Shown one piece after another: positions 62,141 through 64,000 of a DNA stretch of 64,000 nt. The notes beneath the pieces are model-generated. The model had not been told where the DNA came from. It did no database searches and worked only from the letters and a program-made list of their open reading frames with translations. A program made the position numbers and the translations under genes. This DNA comes from an uncultured Oscillospiraceae bacterium (lineage in GTDB: Bacteria > Bacillota > Clostridia > Oscillospirales > Ruminococcaceae). The stretch lies in the NCBI GenBank assembly GCA_910579175.1, contig CAJTTB010000006.1, forward strand, positions 66,785 to 130,784. Direction: 5' to 3'. Each line of letters opens with the position of its first letter. The first letter of the stretch is position 1.

Positions 62141-63811
62141 CTAAAACAAGCCTTCAATTTCGCCTTGTTCATTGATATCAATCTTTAGCGCTGCTGGCTG
62201 CTTTGGCAAGCCTGGCATAACCATAATGCTTCCGGTCAATACCACAATAAAACCTGCTCCAGCAGATATTTTAATTTCCTTGACATGAATGGTATGACCC
62301 TTTGGCGCTCCCAACAAGGTCTGATCATCAGACAAAGAATATTGTGTCTTGGCAATACAAACTGGTAATTTTTCAAGCCCCAATACCTCTATTTCTGCAA
62401 TGGTTTTTAAAGCAGCAGGTGTATAATTTACATTAGCTGCACGATAAATTTCTTGTGCAACCTTTAAAATCTTATCCTTTACTGAAAGTGTTTCATCATA
62501 TAATAATTGAAATGCAGATGGTTTTTCACATGCAGCCACTACCTTTTGCGCCAACTCCACGCCGCCTTCTCCACCTTTTGCAAACACCTCTGCAAGTGCA
62601 AAATCACAGCCCAGTTTATCACAACATTCACTCAATACACGAATTTCTGCATCGGTATCAGTATGAAAACGATTGATTGCAACCACAACCGGAACACCAT
62701 ACTTTTGCATATTTTCCACATGTACTTCCAAATTTTGAATGCCCTGTTGTAATGCCTGTAAATTTTCCTCATTCAACTGCGCTTTTGGCACACCGCCATT
62801 ATATTTGAGTGCTCGAATGGTCGCAACAATTACAATACAATTAGGAGCAATACCAGCATAGCGACATTTGATGTCCAAAAACTTTTCAGCACCCAAATCG
62901 GACCCAAATCCCGCTTCAGTAATGGTATAATCACCAAGTTTTAATGCCAATTTTGTTGCCTGAATGGAATTACAACCATGTGCAATATTGGCAAATGGTC
63001 CCCCATGCATAATGGCTGGTGTATTCTCCAGTGTCTGCACCAAATTGGGTTTAATTGCGTCTTTTAACAGTGCTGTCATTGCACCATGTACTCCTAAATC
63101 ACGACAATAAACTGGTTGATTATCATAAGTATAGGCAATCAAAATGTTTCCCAAACGATTTTTTAAATCTTGAATATCCAAAGAAAGACATAAGATTGCC
63201 ATAATTTCACTGGCAACTGTAATTTGAAAACCATCTTCACGAGGGATACCATTCATCTTCCCCCCCAAGCCCACATTGACAAATCGCAATGCACGGTCAT
63301 TCATATCCATACAGCGTTTAAATAGAATTCTTCTTTGGTCAATACCCAATGTATTTCCCTGTTGTAAATGATTGTCAATCATCGCACAGAGCAAATTATT
63401 CGCGGCTGTAATTGCGTGCATATCACCTGTAAAGTGAAGATTGATATCCTCCATGGGAACTACCTGCGCATAACCGCCTCCGGCTGCACCACCTTTGATT
63501 CCAAACACTGGTCCCAAAGAAGGCTCTCTCAAAGCAATCACTGCTTTTTTTCCAATGACATTCATTGCCTCTCCCAGACCAACGGAAATCGTAGTTTTTC
63601 CCTCTCCGGCAGGAGTTGGATTAATAGCAGTCACCAAAATCAGTTTCCCATCTGGTCTATCTTGCAAAGAATCCGCCAAAGCGTTTGTCAATTTTGCCTT
63701 ATATCTTCCATATGGTTCCACATATGATTCATCAATTCCCAAATCCTTTGCCACTTCATAAATTGGTTTCATGGTTGCTGCCTGAGCAATTTCAATATCT
63801 GTTTTTAACAT
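62141..63811 (-). CDS. fhs: Formate-tetrahydrofolate ligase
   Basis: 556 residues. ATP-dependent synthesis of 10-formyl-THF. ATP-binding TAINPTPAGEGKTTISVGL (about 61-79), REPSLGPVFGIKGGAAGGGY, and HGGPFANIAHGCNS are typical. ATG 63811 lies 9 bases after AAAGGAG; the GTG just before is less likely. Full length; supplies one-carbon units or the acetyl-CoA pathway. Confidence 0.97.
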   Translation of the reverse strand: MLKTDIEIAQAATMKPIYEVAKDLGIDESYVEPYGRYKAKLTNALADSLQDRPDGKLILVTAINPTPAGEGKTTISVGLGEAMNVIGKKAVIALREPSLGPVFGIKGGAAGGGYAQVVPMEDINLHFTGDMHAITAANNLLCAMIDNHLQQGNTLGIDQRRILFKRCMDMNDRALRFVNVGLGGKMNGIPREDGFQITVASEIMAILCLSLDIQDLKNRLGNILIAYTYDNQPVYCRDLGVHGAMTALLKDAIKPNLVQTLENTPAIMHGGPFANIAHGCNSIQATKLALKLGDYTITEAGFGSDLGAEKFLDIKCRYAGIAPNCIVIVATIRALKYNGGVPKAQLNEENLQALQQGIQNLEVHVENMQKYGVPVVVAINRFHTDTDAEIRVLSECCDKLGCDFALAEVFAKGGEGGVELAQKVVAACEKPSAFQLLYDETLSVKDKILKVAQEIYRAANVNYTPAALKTIAEIEVLGLEKLPVCIAKTQYSLSDDQTLLGAPKGHTIHVKEIKISAGAGFIVVLTGSIMVMPGLPKQPAALKIDINEQGEIEGLF

Positions 63812-63831
63812 CACTTTTAACTCCTTTAAAC

Positions 63832-64000
63832 AATTTTCATCTTTTTATCATTGGAAGCTATTTTTAAAAACAGCTTTCCATATTTATGTTTTCAAACACA
63901 TCTTAAAAAATATTCTTTGTCCCTTGGGTCTGTGCACACTCTCTAAATCAATACTATTTTTTATTACGAGCCGCTGACGATTGTCCAGCGATTTGGCGAG
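63832..64000. other. Right edge: fhs upstream region and possible end of another gene
   Basis: About 170 bases. The final 35 bases are visibly richer in G/C than the rest. On the minus strand one frame ends ...RWTIVSGS at a TAA (63964-63966); another stays open to about 63890. Either could be a truncated gene, but neither can be identified from this fragment. Confidence 0.25.

Noticed and set aside
1..64000. CRISPR array, transposase or integrase
   Set aside because: No regularly spaced direct repeats, and none of the large frames resembles a transposase or recombinase.

Overview
The window comes from a low-GC, endospore-forming member of the Clostridia, possibly of the Oscillospirales/Ruminococcaceae type (placement inferred from gene content only). 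Evidence: a complete spoIIIAA-AH operon, spoIVA next to a sipL-like gene, spoIIR, a DUF1540 small protein, a tyrosine T-box in front of tyrS, and the clostridial order spoIIIA-asp23-nusB-xseB-ispA-dxs-tlyA-nadK-argR-recN. Most of the window is conserved chromosomal backbone; the accessory material lies at about 5.5-18 kb.

Layout. 0-5.5 kb: end of a MATE transporter, a cytidylate kinase-like gene, spoIIR and coaX, then a small orphan gene plus a cardiolipin synthase behind a possible mother-cell promoter. 5.5-9.1 kb: an operon that looks like a lactococcin-972-type bacteriocin precursor with a two-permease ABC transporter. 9.4-16.1 kb: an acetyltransferase, an unknown anchored protein and a sugar-phosphate module (ROK kinase, GntR regulator, two cupin-type glucose-6-phosphate isomerases, a two-domain mannose-6-phosphate isomerase). 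16.4-18.1 kb: an orphan phage-like immunity cassette (Cro-like, CI-like, ImmA) with three shared operators, followed by a candidate structured small RNA. 18.5-18.8 kb: two tRNA-Leu genes. 18.8-25.8 kb: sporulation coat genes, a secreted transglutaminase-like protein, and tyrS with its T-box. 25.8-40 kb: recN to spoIIIAA, all on the minus strand. 40.2-44.9 kb: the shikimate operon aroF-aroB-aroA-aroC. 45-53.7 kb: HAD phosphatase, clpX-clpP-tig, phosphoesterase, thrC, dipeptidase. 53.7-63.8 kb: yraN/rnhB/ylqF/lepB/rplS, lrgAB, hflX, coaD, rsmD, rodA, fhs.

Two observations stand out. First, the aro operon is preceded by a full attenuator: a strong promoter, a 36-codon leader peptide whose residues 9-19 are eight Phe/Tyr out of eleven, an antiterminator pairing that overlaps the leader stop codon, and a 21-bp intrinsic terminator. 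This is the architecture of the enteric pheA leader, found here in a Firmicute where T-box or TRAP control would be expected. Second, rnhB ends in the canonical -1 slippery heptamer A-AAA-AAG directly before its UAG stop. The -1 frame continues as a complete YraN domain that has no start codon of its own, which implies a programmed-frameshift RNase HII-YraN fusion protein.
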